A stretch of DNA of 64,000 bases from Rhododendron vialii (GCF_030253575.1 NC_080560.1:13058001-13122000); one strand, 5' to 3'. Shown: positions 1-10,502, numbered from the stretch's first letter. A program made the numbers and translations. The notes: generated by a model not told the origin, from the sequence alone.

Positions 1-21
1 AGGTTCATTATTTTTTGGTAC

Positions 22-493
22 GTCAACATGAAAAGTTAAAGATAGCTTATATATGAATGTCCATTAAAGTAGTGTGACATAATTCAGAGATTCTACTACT
101 TTAAGAGATGAGTAAGACTGTTACCAAGATAGAATAAATGAAGCTAAAAACAATATTCAGATGGTAATAATATCAGTTCCTGTTACTGGAGGATCAGATC
201 TGCAACACTGTACATCGAAGTACTTGAAGTTCATGGCACATTTAACAAAGCATTCAGGTCAACATGAAAACTTAAAGATAGCTTATATATGAATGTCCAT
301 AAAAGTAGTGTGACATAATTCAGAGATTCTACTACTTTAAGAGATGAGTAAGACTGTTACCAAGATAGAATAAATGAAGCTAAAAACAATATTCAGATGG
401 TAATAATATCAGTTCCTGTTACAGGAGGATCAGATCTGCAACACTGTACATCGAAGTACTTGAAGTTCATGGCACATTTAACAAAGCATTCAG
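22..493. repeat. 236-bp tandem duplication, two copies
   Basis: Two nearly identical head-to-tail copies (22-257 and 258-493) both begin GTCAACATGAAAA and end near AAAGCATTCAGGT. They differ at only a few bases, so the duplication is recent. The reverse strand of the second copy is open for about 60 codons (393-584) and could be mistaken for an exon, but I recognise no family in it. Confidence 0.9.
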
Positions 494-519
494 GTTTGCA
501 AAGGTAGCTTAGCCTAAAG

Positions 520-565
520 ATACCTTCATTAACTTTTTTTTGAACAGCAATACCTTCATTAACTT
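520..565 (-). mobile_element. Poly(A)-tail-only retroposition scar with 16-bp TSD
   Basis: The 16-bp direct repeat ATACCTTCATTAACTT occurs at 520-535 and 550-565 and brackets only 14 bp (six T then GAACAGCA). Read on the minus strand the insert is TGCTGTTC plus A6, the shape of the last bases of an L1-type LINE. The long perfect TSD is characteristic of target-primed reverse transcription. I infer an extreme 5' truncation. Confidence 0.6.
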
Positions 566-1346
566 GAAATGATGAGAGTTCCATAAAAAAAATAAACTAA
601 GAAATATTCAGGCATTATAGCACCCCAACTCAATAGATTTTACCAGTATTTCACTACTTCTCTCATCATTTTTGTGATACTGTAAACTGTGCGCGCTTTA
701 GACCTCAATAAATATTTTTTTTGGACCTAACCAAGTAGTATAAATGCAAGTACCTGCAACCACCCACAAGCTACAAGCATTGGGTAAGCCAACGATTTTC
801 GGCAGTTGAACGCAAGGCTTGGGTTCACAGTTGGTCACAGTGACAAACTTAAACAAATAGGCTACGCTCTACCCTCATGAGCAACCTCATTAGTCATTAC
901 CTAAGTCACATAAAGCACAGGCGCGGGTGCAGGTGGGAGTGCAAGCATGAAAGCATCTCTCAAAAACCTCCAAAATAACTAAAATTTGTGAGTGTAGGCT
1001 ATTTTGAAGGATTATGTGACTAAGGTCATCACTGTATCATGGAGAATAAATTGAACGGGTTAATACTTTACCATACCATCTGCCCATCTCTAAACTGCTT
1101 TAGGTTTAACCATTATTTCCAGTCAGATAATATAACTAATATCTAGAGTTTGTTCTCTTCTTCCAAAGCTTCTTATCATCAAAACCCTCAAAATGGATAA
1201 TTAGCGACAAATTCTGCCCTCTTTTTTCAATCTTCCAAGCTTAAATTTGTTTCCCTCAACAAAAAAAATTCATGTTAACAGGTCATTCAAAGACATAGTC
1301 GGAAATCAAAGAGCTACCCATATATACATGAATAAACGTAGAGTAC
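566..1346. other. Stretch without recognised gene (intron of J-domain gene?)
   Basis: The sequence is AT-rich and unique. It lies downstream, in minus-strand terms, of the J-domain exon 1 and is probably its first intron. I searched for the expected next exon encoding YHPD-like residues and did not find one. Confidence 0.4.
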
Positions 1347-1574
1347 CTTGAGAGCGAGAAGACGATAGGCCTTCTTGATATCGCCGGAGGAAGCGCTGGG
1401 CGAGATGCCGAGGACGGTGTAGTGGCTCTTACCGCAGTTAACGGCGGCGGATGCCACAACCGGGGCCCAACGACGGCGGCGAGGGCCAACCAGGAGGCTA
1501 CGATTGGCGCAGGGACTGATCATGCCGCCGCCGCCATCGACGGAGGCGGGTCCCAGCGACAGGTACGCCTGCAT
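1347..1574 (-). CDS. J-domain (DnaJ-like) protein, first exon only, probably plastid-targeted
   Basis: The minus strand from ATG at 1574 encodes about 76 residues. An N-terminal stretch rich in Ala, Arg and Ser resembles a chloroplast transit peptide. It is followed by HYTVLGISPSASSGDIKKAY and RLLALK, which is helix I and most of helix II of a J-domain. The frame then meets a good donor, AAG|GTACTC, so exon 1 ends at 1347 exactly where J-domain genes often break before the YHPD loop. J-proteins stimulate Hsp70 ATPase through the HPD motif, which would be in the next exon and is not visible here. The gene therefore either has a long intron running off the left edge or is truncated. A longer in-frame ATG at 1742 exists, but the 1574 start gives the more typical transit peptide. 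The subtype cannot be assigned. Confidence 0.65.
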
Positions 1575-1801
1575 AATTGGCCTCCTCTTCTTCTTCTTCT
1601 TCACGCATTCATATGAGATTTCCACCACTTGTCTCTCAGCCTTCACCACCACTCGGGGACGGAGAGAGTGAGAGGTGCGTTGGAACTTGGATGATGATAA
1701 AAGTATCCAGTGCTGCGGGAGCACCCCCACTTTGTATTCCATGGTCCTTTCCGTTTCGCTGAGTCTTCTAATTATTTATTTGCAATTTTCAAATTTAAAA
1801 A

Positions 1802-2125
1802 GGGCGTTGCTATTCGCAGCTCTCTATTTACTCTCATAGCCCGTTAAAAATTTTTAATTATACTCGACAGTTAGTTACCGAAATTGAGATATATTTTCAG
1901 CATCCAATTACCGAAATATAATATTTTTTTCAACAGATGTTTACCGAAAATGCATGTTCGGCAGTTGTTTACCGAAAGTTGAACATATTTTTGACATGTA
2001 ATTACCGAAATATAATCTTATTTTTAACAGCAATTTACCGAAATGTTATTTATGATTTTCAACAACCATTTACCGAAATGTAATGGGCTACGGGAGAAAA
2101 TAAATGGCTGCAAATAGCGGCGCCC
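1802..2125. mobile_element. 324-bp MITE with long TIRs and 8-bp TSD
   Basis: TTTAAAAA is duplicated at 1794-1801 and 2126-2133. The ends, GGGCGTTGCTATTCGCAGC and the complement of the right end, GGGCGCCGCTATTTGCAGC, form imperfect terminal inverted repeats (TIRs) of about 45 bp. The interior holds seven copies of TTACCGAAA spaced roughly 30-36 bp apart. TIR length and TSD size fit a non-autonomous hAT or MULE derivative. It lies about 230 bp upstream of the J-domain start. Confidence 0.75.
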
Positions 2126-2522
2126 TTTAAAAATAAATTGCTCCACATTGAGAGTTTAGATATTGTATGGGTATGTGTTTAAATGGTCTATTATGTCTCT
2201 CCCTAATTAGCAATTACCTAGGTGAGTTGGTAAATGAAATTACTCTCTTAACCTCCTTCAAAGCAACCAAGTCTCGCCCACCCGTTGTGATTTGGGTGCT
2301 TGCCCTCCTTCAAAACTTAAAAATAAATGTATTTACGAAAATAATTTTTTGATTTTTTTTCATCGTTCAAAAGATCTTATCGAGAACTATCAAATAAGAT
2401 CCATATTGCACAAAAATTTATTTTCGTAAGTAAAAAAGCTTGAAATTTGTAAATAAGTACTGATTTTTTAATAAGGCTTAGCGGAGTGAGATCGTCTTTT
2501 TTGGCTAAATAATTCATTTGGG

Positions 2523-2818
2523 TTAAACTTAACTTAAAATGAGTTGGTTTGTCATTATTTGAATTTTTTTCGCATTTGTTAGTTTTGCGCCAAACTTTTG
2601 TGGAATATTGATTCGTCTCGACAAAAGGAATCAAAAAAGTAAAAAATTTGTACTTTTACCAAAGTATTTTGAGAAAAAAGTGAAAAAAGTGGTTATGTTC
2701 TAAAATATTTGGGAAAATTCATTGATACGAATCAATAATCTACATAAGTTTGACGCAAAATTAACAAATGCGGAAAAAAAAATCAAAAAATGACAAACCA
2801 ACTCATTTTAAGTTAACG
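2523..2818. mobile_element. Hairpin (foldback) MITE
   Basis: The left arm starts TTAACTTAAAATGAGTTGG and the right arm ends CTCATTTTAAGTTAA. Arms of about 105 bp are complementary through CGCATTTGTTAGTTTTGCG versus CGCAAAATTAACAAATGCG, with a loop of about 80 bp. A related hairpin occurs at 63188-63551, sharing the TTTGTTAGTTTTGCG arm sequence, so this is a family. Confidence 0.7.
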
Positions 2819-2840
2819 CATTTTACCATATCATTTCTAC

Positions 2841-2918
2841 TAGCAGAAAAGTTTCAACAGATACAGATAGTAGTCGCACTAGCAGAAAAGTTTCAACAGA
2901 TACAGATAGTAGTCGCAG
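2841..2918. repeat. 39-bp perfect tandem duplication
   Basis: Two identical units start TAGCAGAAAAGTTTCAACAG (2841-2879 and 2880-2918). They lie just downstream of the first U2 gene, in minus-strand terms. Confidence 0.9.
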
Positions 2919-2943
2919 CTAGGAAATTTACAACTGATTTGGC

Positions 2944-3139
2944 TGGGGTGCGCCATGCCAAGGCAGTAGTGTAACGCCAAGGCGACGCTCAAGAGACCCC
3001 AATAGCAAGTTATTGTGATAGGTCCTCCTCCTAAAAAAATTAATTTAATATTATGTGAGCCGATGACCCACGTATCAGATATTAAACTGATAAGAACAGA
3101 TACTACACTTGATCTTAGCCAAAAGGCCGAGAAAGGTAT
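2944..3139 (-). ncRNA. U2: U2 spliceosomal snRNA (copy 1)
   Basis: The reverse strand begins ATACCTTTCTCGGCC, continues through the branch-point recognition element GTAGTA and an Sm-type site (AATTTTTTTA), and ends near GCGCACCCCAGCC, about 196 nt in all, the usual plant U2 length. U2 pairs with the intron branch point in the spliceosome. The first 90 nt look intact. Stem IIa is GTGGGT..GCTCAC, held by two G-U pairs. A 3' stem has a mismatch (AATAAC..GCTATT). An upstream TATA and a degenerate USE are present. It is likely expressed or recently so, but it is not the best-preserved copy. The 3' end is set from the length convention. Confidence 0.9.
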
Positions 3140-3162
3140 GCTTTAATATGCTGCTTGTTTCG

Positions 3163-3215
3163 CCATTTATAGCACAGGTTTAGCTCGCTTTTCCCGTCGG
3201 GGATCTGTGTGGGAT
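3163..3215 (-). promoter_or_regulatory. U2 copy 1 promoter: TATA box and USE-like element
   Basis: On the minus strand TATAAATG lies about 25-34 bp before the U2 start. ATCCCACACAG lies at about -66 to -76 and matches the plant upstream sequence element RTCCCACATCG with two mismatches. The USE-TATA spacing of about 33 bp is the Pol II type of plant snRNA gene. Confidence 0.65.
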
Positions 3216-3219
3216 TAAG

Positions 3220-4370
3220 GCACTAATCCATCTTTGCAACAAATATTACCCAGTTAATTCACAGTTCTGAATCCCTTCGGCTTATTAGGCCAAAATAAGC
3301 CTTAGTTAACGAATTTCTGAGGCAATCTGTTTATACGAAAGGGAGGGAAAAATCTTTCTCCTCCATGGTTTTAAACAGTGGTCGCTAGGTAACATATTGG
3401 CCGCTACGTTTTGATGTTTTGTCCCTCTTATATATACTGTTACTCAAGGACGGATTGAGGGGTGAATAAACTTGGGCGACCGCCCACCCCACTCACCGAA
3501 TTTTTGTTAGTATTATGATAGTTTTTTTTCTAAAAACTTTAAAATTACGTAAATCGTCGGGCCAATTTCGTTTTGAACAATTCAACACCCTTTCTCACTT
3601 AGAACTTTGAGTAAAACTATATCATTTTTTATAGTACTGTTTTGCTTTTGAAATTTGTAGGGGCAATCTTGAAAGTGAGTATCTTTAGTAATTATGGAGT
3701 ATAATCTTTTGCTAGTACTTTTACCATTTGTATTGGTAAAATTAGTATTGCCTTTCATAAGTTATAATTTTTTTAAATGCTTGCCCATTCAATCTTAAAA
3801 TCATCCGTTCGTCTCTACTGCTACCCTCCAATGTACCGATGATGTTGAAATTTTGCATGCGTAGTTAGGGACGGAATCTGAATTTTTTAAACACGGGGAC
3901 CGAACTATTAACAACAAATTTTGAAATTTCAATATTCAAAAATCTAAGAATTTATTTGGTTTGGATTTTGAGGGAGGTTTTTTTGGATGCTGAGTAAAGA
4001 GATAGAAAGAGAAACGAGGGTAACAATTAAAGAAAAAATTGATTGGAGATTGTGCGGATAGAGAGAGGTTGGATTTTAGGACCCAAAACGAACATAGTGT
4101 AAAATATTTAAATGTCTAAATAACACCTAATTCAAAAAAGATAATATATAGTTGCCTTACCAAACAAAAAACAACTAATCTTAATATTTTAAAAAAAAAA
4201 CTCCGAAACTATATGCCTTGTATATAGCTCCGTCTCCGTGTGTAGTGATTGATTCCTAATACTTATCGACTCGATCTAATTTTTCTTTTCTTTCTTTTCC
4301 TTTTTTTGGGTAGTGCAGGGTTGTAGGACCGCAAATTTCGTTCCTTTATTTATGTGCATTTCCTTTTACG
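3220..4370. other. Gene-free AT-rich stretch
   Basis: I see no coding region or RNA gene. A block near 3950-4130 (GGATTTTGAGG...GAGAGAGGTTGGATTTTAGG) loosely resembles 33480-33620, suggesting a diverged dispersed repeat. Confidence 0.4.
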
Positions 4371-4379
4371 TAAATGTGT

Positions 4380-4850
4380 TTAATTCAATTTCCATTCTTA
4401 TTGATTCTTATGTGACTTAATACTCGTTATCATAAACATTCATGATGTCATGATTTAGGAAATGGGTAAGTTCAGTCTTCTTCTCGCTCATGATACTCGT
4501 TACCCCAACCTTTCATGTCAGGTGCCGTCGGCAATGGAATGGAGATCCTCCTGAGACAGCCGTCGTTAAAGTGAAAGAAGCTGGAGATGAAGAACCGATG
4601 GGGCCTTGGTTTTACAATTTGGCTCTGCCTCTTTATTGTACTTCTTTTGTAAAACCCTAGTATTAACCGTTTTCAATTTCAAAAATAACATTCAAAGATT
4701 AAGGGGTTGTAGTGTAATTTCTATCCGTGGTATATTTATTTGATTCTTTCTGAACTTGAGTAGTTTTTTAATTAAATGAATGTCAATAATTATACTTTTA
4801 TTCAATTTTCTTTAAGTAAACGAACTGAAGTTTTGGGGGTATTACAAGGT
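4380..4850. repeat. Segmental duplication unit D1 (partner 6480-6548 plus 10309-10831)
   Basis: The block runs from ATTCTTATGTGACTTAATAC through GTAGTGTAATTTCTATCCGTGG to TTTAAGTAAACGAACTG. It recurs at 6480-6548 and resumes at 10309-10831, the two halves being parted by a LINE. The empty D1 copy gives the pre-insertion state for the LINE, for the MITE at 10503, and approximately for the MULE at 10832. Confidence 0.8.
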
Positions 4851-5342
4851 TGTTTCAAGCTAGTTTACGCACACCTCACACATCCCTATAGCCATTTCAA
4901 ATGCATAGCGTGGAGTGAAGTCAGCCAGGAGTTTCAGTAAAAAAAACAATCAAATTTGAAATCTCATGAGGAAACAAATCTCTAAGTTCCAGGCCAAACC
5001 ACTAGGTCAACCCCTTGATATTCGTATTTTATATTTTGTGCTTCAAATATATCTCACCAAAATAACTAAAAAAAATAGTCAATTTATCTCCTTTCAATTT
5101 AATTTTTCCCTCTCAACTAACCTCTCGTTTAATTAGTAGTAGTATTTGTTTGTTTGCATCTAAGGATTTTTTTTTTTTTTTTCCTTTGTCCACGTATCCA
5201 GGATACCATGAGCTTTCTTGATTATAATCAATAAATAGATTAGTTCTGAGTCATCTTACAACTTTTCGAGCAGATAAGAACAAGCATTTTTTAAAAACAC
5301 TCAATTATCAGTAGAGGGAGTAATTTTTGAACTGATTTGGGT

Positions 5343-5538
5343 GGGGTGCACCAGTCCTAGACAGTAGTGTAACGTCAATGAGACATTCGAAAAGCCCCAA
5401 TAACAAGCTAATGTGATGGATCTTTCCCCTTAAAAAATTTAATTTAATATCATATAAGCCAATGACCCACGTATCAGATATTAAACTGATGAAAACAGAT
5501 ACTACACTTGATCTTAGCCAAAAGGCCGAGAAACGTAT
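5343..5538 (-). pseudogene. U2: U2 snRNA copy 2, diverged
   Basis: The reverse strand starts ATACGTTTCTCGGCC and keeps GTAGTA and an Sm-like AAATTTTTTAA. It differs from copies 1 and 3 at many sites: the fifth base of the 5' end, CTTATC changed to TTCATC, and a stem IIa of GTGGGT..GCTTAT in which several pairs become G-U. Its USE is ATCCCACATTG (one mismatch) and a TATA remains. Substitutions that weaken stems rather than covary suggest a decaying gene. Low-level transcription cannot be excluded. Confidence 0.7.
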
Positions 5539-5562
5539 GAATTGAGAAGTTGCCTGGGTGGG

Positions 5563-5613
5563 ATTTTATATTCTCTCTTTGCCCACTTTGCACACGGAGA
5601 ACCAATGTGGGAT
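5563..5613 (-). promoter_or_regulatory. U2 copy 2 promoter: TATA and USE
   Basis: GAATATAAAATCC lies 25-35 bp upstream of the RNA start on the minus strand. ATCCCACATTG, one mismatch from the plant USE, lies about 30 bp further up. Confidence 0.65.
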
Positions 5614-5662
5614 AAAAGCATTCCCAGTTAAGCATCTGCTTGAAAAGCACTATTGCACTATC

Positions 5663-6002
5663 GATTACGTACTCTTCTTTTTAAGAAAAATGAATATATC
5701 AATCCCACCAAAGCAACTCATCATAGAATAAATTTTGAACATTACCAGCTTACCCTCCAAATGCTCCAGCAACTTCAGTCAGAAGAATTAATTGAATCCA
5801 CAATTTCTCAGTGGCCATGTGAAGTATTTTATGTCAATAAAAAAATTGAACAAATGAGAGGAAAAATTACAGGATGGGAGGAGGATAAGAATGTATCTTT
5901 GGGAAAGCTTATTTCAACAGAATCATCTGGTTTAGTATGAAAAATAGGGTTGGACGACTCGACAGGTGCGGCCTTTTGCTGGGTTTTTTCATAAGCTGTG
6001 AC
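5663..6002 (+). mobile_element. Endogenous pararetrovirus (Caulimoviridae) fragment, broken
   Basis: This block is absent from paralogous segments B and C, so it entered copy A after the duplication. It encodes a stretch resembling the start of the caulimovirid reverse transcriptase region: NPTKATHH, a Q-rich helix, LIESTISQWPCEVFYVNK and EQMRGK, where family members typically read P-x-KASHRGMNPEH, ELx-QDLIEPSDSPWACEAFYVNKR and EQxRGK. Only a small part of the polyprotein is present. It is a broken fossil of moderate age. The right half (5870-6002) is not recognised with confidence. Confidence 0.6.
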
Positions 6003-6548
6003 CCAGTTTTTCTCCAAGACCTCCGACCAGATTCTTTAGACCAATTCTTCCATGCATCCCTCATTGGATGGCCCGGTGATCGAATTCAATTGGTATACAC
6101 ACGATTGATTATATTTTTGTCCAAGTGAGTGGCTCTGGGATATTTCTATTGATCGTCGAAAATGTCCAGAAGGATACAACCAATGAGTGCCCCGTTGTTT
6201 ACTAAATCGAATCGTGATTCGGTGATTACTGAATTGGTTATCAACCATTGAATTGTTCCCTCCGTGATATGTGAATCCAAAATTGAAGTAGTTTTCACTA
6301 ATTACTCTAGCGAAGTGAACGGAAGCCGAGTTCCTACCATTCTGGGCAACAAGTCAAATTTGATATGTGAGTAGGGCCCTGTTTATGGAAACATAGTATG
6401 ATCCCGCGTGTATGGGGAACATCACCAGATTTCTGACACAGTGAAATTTCAAACAACGTTAAGCATCGCATACAAAATACTTTTGTGTTCAATTAGCCTC
6501 TTATGTGACTTTAATGCTTGTTATTAGCATAAACATTCATAATGTCAT

Positions 6549-9500
6549 GATAAAGTTGGAGGTAATCTTCCTGATACTCGCAGAATTAGGGCCTTTAATG
6601 ACATGTTGAATGAGTGTGGATTAGTTGACTTGGGGTGTAAGGGGCCTAGATTTACCTGGAGAAATAACAGGAGTGAAGGCGGTTTCATTATGGAAAGGAT
6701 CGATATGGCTTTTGCAAACATGGATTGGAGGGAAAGATTTGATTCGGCTCTGGTTTTCGTTGAAGCAGCAGTGGGGTCTGACCATAACCCACTGTTAATC
6801 AATACCAACTTCTCTCTAAATAAAATACGAAGACCTTTCTGTTTTGAATCACTATGGACCACAGAGGATGAATGCCACCGTACTATTGCAAAAGCATGGA
6901 ATCAAGTATTTGTTGGGTCTGAGATGTTTCGTTTGTGCAAGAAGCTTAGGGGATGCAAAGATGATCCAAAGGTGTGGCACCGTAACAACTTTGATGATTT
7001 GAGGTTTCAAATTGCAATTCTAAGAGATCAGCTAGTCGGTATTCAAAAGGAGAATGAAAATGGATTCAATGCTGATAACTATGTCAAGGAGAAAGTTATG
7101 ATAACCAAGCTGGAGGATCTGCGGCAAAAAGAAGCGATGTTTTGGAGGATCTGTGGCAAAAAGAAGCGATGTTTTGGCACCAAAGATCAAGGGTGAACTG
7201 GCTCAAAATGGGGGATAAAAACACGCGTTTTTTTCCACCTATCAACAATCCACAGAAGACAGAGGAATCAAGTAGCTAAATTGAAAGATGAATATGGGAT
7301 TTGGCAAGTTGAGAAGGAGTGCATTGCTGGAGTTATTCAGGGGCACTTCGAAAAACTATACTCACCACCCCATAGTAGAGATATTGAGGATATCATCTCT
7401 TTGATTGACCCTGTGGTTCATTCAGAGATGAACACAGCTCTTACAAAAGCTGTAACAAGGGAGGAAGTAAAGGCAGCTACCTTTCAAATGGGGGCCCTAA
7501 AGGCCCCGGGATCAGATGGATTTCCAGGATTATTCTACCAGAAGTATTGGCAAGTCGTGGGAGAAGATGTATTCAAAGCTGCCAGGAATTTCTTCGAAGG
7601 AGGATATCTGCTGAAAGAGATGAACCACACAAATGTCACCCTCATTCCAAAGGTATCGAATCCTGAAACTATGGGGTAGTTTCGACCTATAAGTCTTTGT
7701 CGTTTCAATTATAAGATTTTCTCAAAAATTATGGCTAATCGGCTTCAGCCTTTTATTCATAATGTTATTACTGAACAACAATCTGCTTTTATACCTGGGA
7801 GGCAAATCCATGATAACATTATCGTAGCCCACGAAATGTTTCATTACTTGAAACACAAAAAGAGTGGAATGAAGGGAAGTGTGGCAGTCAAACTGGATCT
7901 TAACAAAGCCTACGACAGAATTTGTTGGGATTTTCTCATTAAAGTGGTGGAGAAGATGGGATTTAGTCCTGTCTGGATAGGATGGATCAAAGAATGTGTA
8001 TGCTCTGTCAAGTATTCCATTACAGCAAATGGGGAACAAGTGTGCAGTATCGACCCCAATAGAGGCCTTCGTCAAGGTGATCCACTCTCTCCATACCTTT
8101 TTCTAATAGCTTCAAATGTCTTATCTACCCTCATAAATAAAGCCATTATTAAGAAATCTTCGGTGGGAGTTCGTATGAGAAGAAAGTGCCCTGTGGTTTC
8201 TCATCTCTTGTTTGCATATGATTCTCTGATTTTTTTGGAAGCTAATTCAAGATGCTGCAATAACTTTAAAGATATGGTATTGGGCTTCAGTGAGGCCTCG
8301 GGCTTGACCATCAATCTTCAAAAATCCAGTCTCTTCTTCTCCTTAAATACTAAGGTGGATACGAGAGTTGAAATTAAGAACATCTTTGGAATGGAGGAGA
8401 TGACAGAGGGAGCAAAATATTTGGGCCTTCCCATGTTTTGGGGGAGATCTAAGAAGGAAGCGATGGCCTTTATCAAAGATAGGATAATGGGGAAGATCCG
8501 AGGCTGGAATAGGAAGGTACTTCCTCAAGCTAGCAAGGAAGTTTTGATCAAATCGGTGGTGCAAGCTACTCCAATGTATCCTATGATGTGCTTCAAACTG
8601 CCTGCAACCCTTTGCGCCTCTCTTAATTCTGTTATTGGAAAGTTTTGGTGGGAAAATAGTGATGGAGGTGGTAAAATTCATTGGGGTTCATGGGATAAGC
8701 TTACGGAAGCAAAAGGAAATGGAGGAATGGGCTTCCGTGACTTTGAAGCATTTAACGACGCTCTGTTAGCTAAACAATGCTGGAGAATGGTATCTAATCC
8801 AGATGCCTTTTGGGTCCAGGTTCTGAAATGGCTTTACTTCCCTAACAATTCTTTTAAGGAGGCAGGGAGAGGGGCCTCCCCGTCGTGGTTATGGAGTAGC
8901 CTTTTAGTGGGGAGAGACCTTCTCGAACAGGGACTTAGGTGGAATGTGGGTAATGGGGACAACATTAATTTCTAGGGTGACAAGTGGATTCCGAACTGGA
9001 ATGATGGAAAACCAAGTGTAAATCCTCCAATGGACTGCCTGTGGTCAAAAGTTTCAAATTTTATAAAGCAACCAACAAAAGTCTGGGATGTGGGGAAGCT
9101 AAAGAGTTGTGTGCCTGAAGATGATGTCAAAGCGATTATCAAGATCCCAGTTAGCATCACAAAGGGAGGAGATAGAGTTATACGGGATCATACAAAAAAT
9201 GGGGTTTACACTGTTAAGTCTGGGTACATGAAAGCTTTCTACAAGAAGGCAAAGACAAAAGATTCAGCGCCCATCATCATCTCACCGTCCTTCCAATAAA
9301 TTCTGGGCTAAGATATGGGCTACACCAACAATTCCTAAGGTGCGTCAGTTTATTTGGAAAGTTATTAGGAATTGGGTAGCTAGCAAAGATAACTTATGGA
9401 GAAAGAAGTGTGCTAATTCACCTCTGTGTCCAATATGTGAGGAGGAGCAAGAGACTATTGAGCACATCTTGTTTAGATGCTCTTGGACAAAGGCAGTATG

Positions 9501-10308
9501 GTTTGATTGTGACTTATCATTCTGGATTCAGGAAACGCCAATTGTTTCACCTGATAAATGGTTTGGGGATTTGCTCTGTGGGGAGTTAGCCAAAGAATCT
9601 AGCCCAGAAAGAGTGGGCTACATCTTCCAAGTCTGCTGGGCAATTTGGAAGACTAGAAACGATTGTGTCTTTAATGGAGTCATGCCCAAACCTGAGAAAG
9701 TCATAGAAAGAGCAAAGAATGCTAATACCGATTACTTGCAAGCTGTTTTCTTAGTGGTTAAGGATCCTAGAGTAACAAAGAGAGGATTGACGAAATGGAT
9801 CCCTCCGCCCCCTTCTTTTATTAAATTCAACTGTGATGGAGCGTTTTCCTCCTTCCGCAGCTTAGCTGCCTTTGGCTGTTTAGCCCGAGATAGCGGTGGA
9901 GTGATGCAATACTATAGAGCAGGTAGAATTGTAGCATCGTCAGCATTGGTGACAGAAGCTTGGGCATTGAGAATAGCATGTGGGATGGCTAAGGATTTGG
10001 GAGAATTGATAAAGCACTGTTCGAATCAGATTGCCGAGTGCTGATTGACTGCCTCAACAAGAAGGTGGAGTACTGCTCGTGGGAGATAGCAACTATGGTG
10101 GAGGACATCAACACTTGGGCGGCTCATACCAGTTGGGCTTTTGGTTGGATTCCTAGGGAACAAAACAATGTAGCTCATTCGCTAGCTTTTTCATGTTTAG
10201 ATCAGTGTTATACCAGGTTGTATTCCGCCTGGACTGGATTCCCTTCTCTTGAAGGATAAAACTGGTTAATCTTATGTAATCTTGTTTGACTTGTCAAAAA
10301 AAAAAAAA
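6549..10308 (+). mobile_element. L1-type LINE, 5'-truncated, 12-bp TSD
   Basis: TCATAATGTCAT is repeated exactly at 6537-6548 and 10309-10320. The right copy follows an A13 tail (10296-10308). The body of about 3.76 kb carries endonuclease, reverse transcriptase, a zinc-knuckle-like region and a C-terminal RNase H, the order of plant L1 elements with RNH. ORF1 and the start of the endonuclease are missing, a normal 5' truncation. The paralogous block at 4380-4480 is the empty site. Several stops and frame breaks show it is dead. Confidence 0.93.
6603..10259 (+). pseudogene. LINE ORF2 remnant (EN-RT-RNase H)
   Basis: 6603-7196 encodes the endonuclease C-terminal half with GSDHNPLLI, the catalytic SDH motif. 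7281-7679 begins the RT (ALKAPGSDGFPGLFY). 7731-8975 covers the palm with PGRQIHDNI, KLDLNKAYDR and GLRQGDPLSP. The catalytic FADD reads FAYD (codon 8217-8219, Asp to Tyr). 9340-10044 holds CPICEEEQETIEHILFRC, and the RNase H starts IKFNCDGAFSS and ends WIPREQNNVAHSLA near 10200. Inactivating changes include a 32-bp tandem duplication near 7106-7170, CAG to TAG at 7677, TGG to TAG at 8973, and frame breaks near 9300 and 10040. No functional protein is possible. Confidence 0.9.
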
Positions 10309-10502
10309 TCATAATGTCATATCATGAGTTGGGAAATGGTAAGTTTATTCTACTTCACTCGGCATCAATCCCTCATGATGCTCGTTACCCCAACCTTTTC
10401 ATGCAAGATGAAGTTAGCAATGGAATGCGTTCCTCCCAAGACAGCCGTTAAAGTGAAAGAAGCTGGAAATGAAGAACTGATTGGGTCATAGTTTTACAAT
10501 TA

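Larger units (their letters stand above)
5140..6380. repeat. U2-bearing segmental duplication, copy A
   Basis: The segment runs from TTTGTTTGTTTGCATC (5150) past U2 copy 2 to GGGCAACAAGTCAAATTTGA (6345-6365). It is paralogous to copies B (17868-19100) and C (19105-20300). Shared blocks include CCACGTATCCAGGATACC, CATCTGCTTGAAAAGCAC, GAATTCAATTGGT and GTGGCTCTGGGATATTTC. Copy A alone carries the insertion at 5663-6002. Confidence 0.85.
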
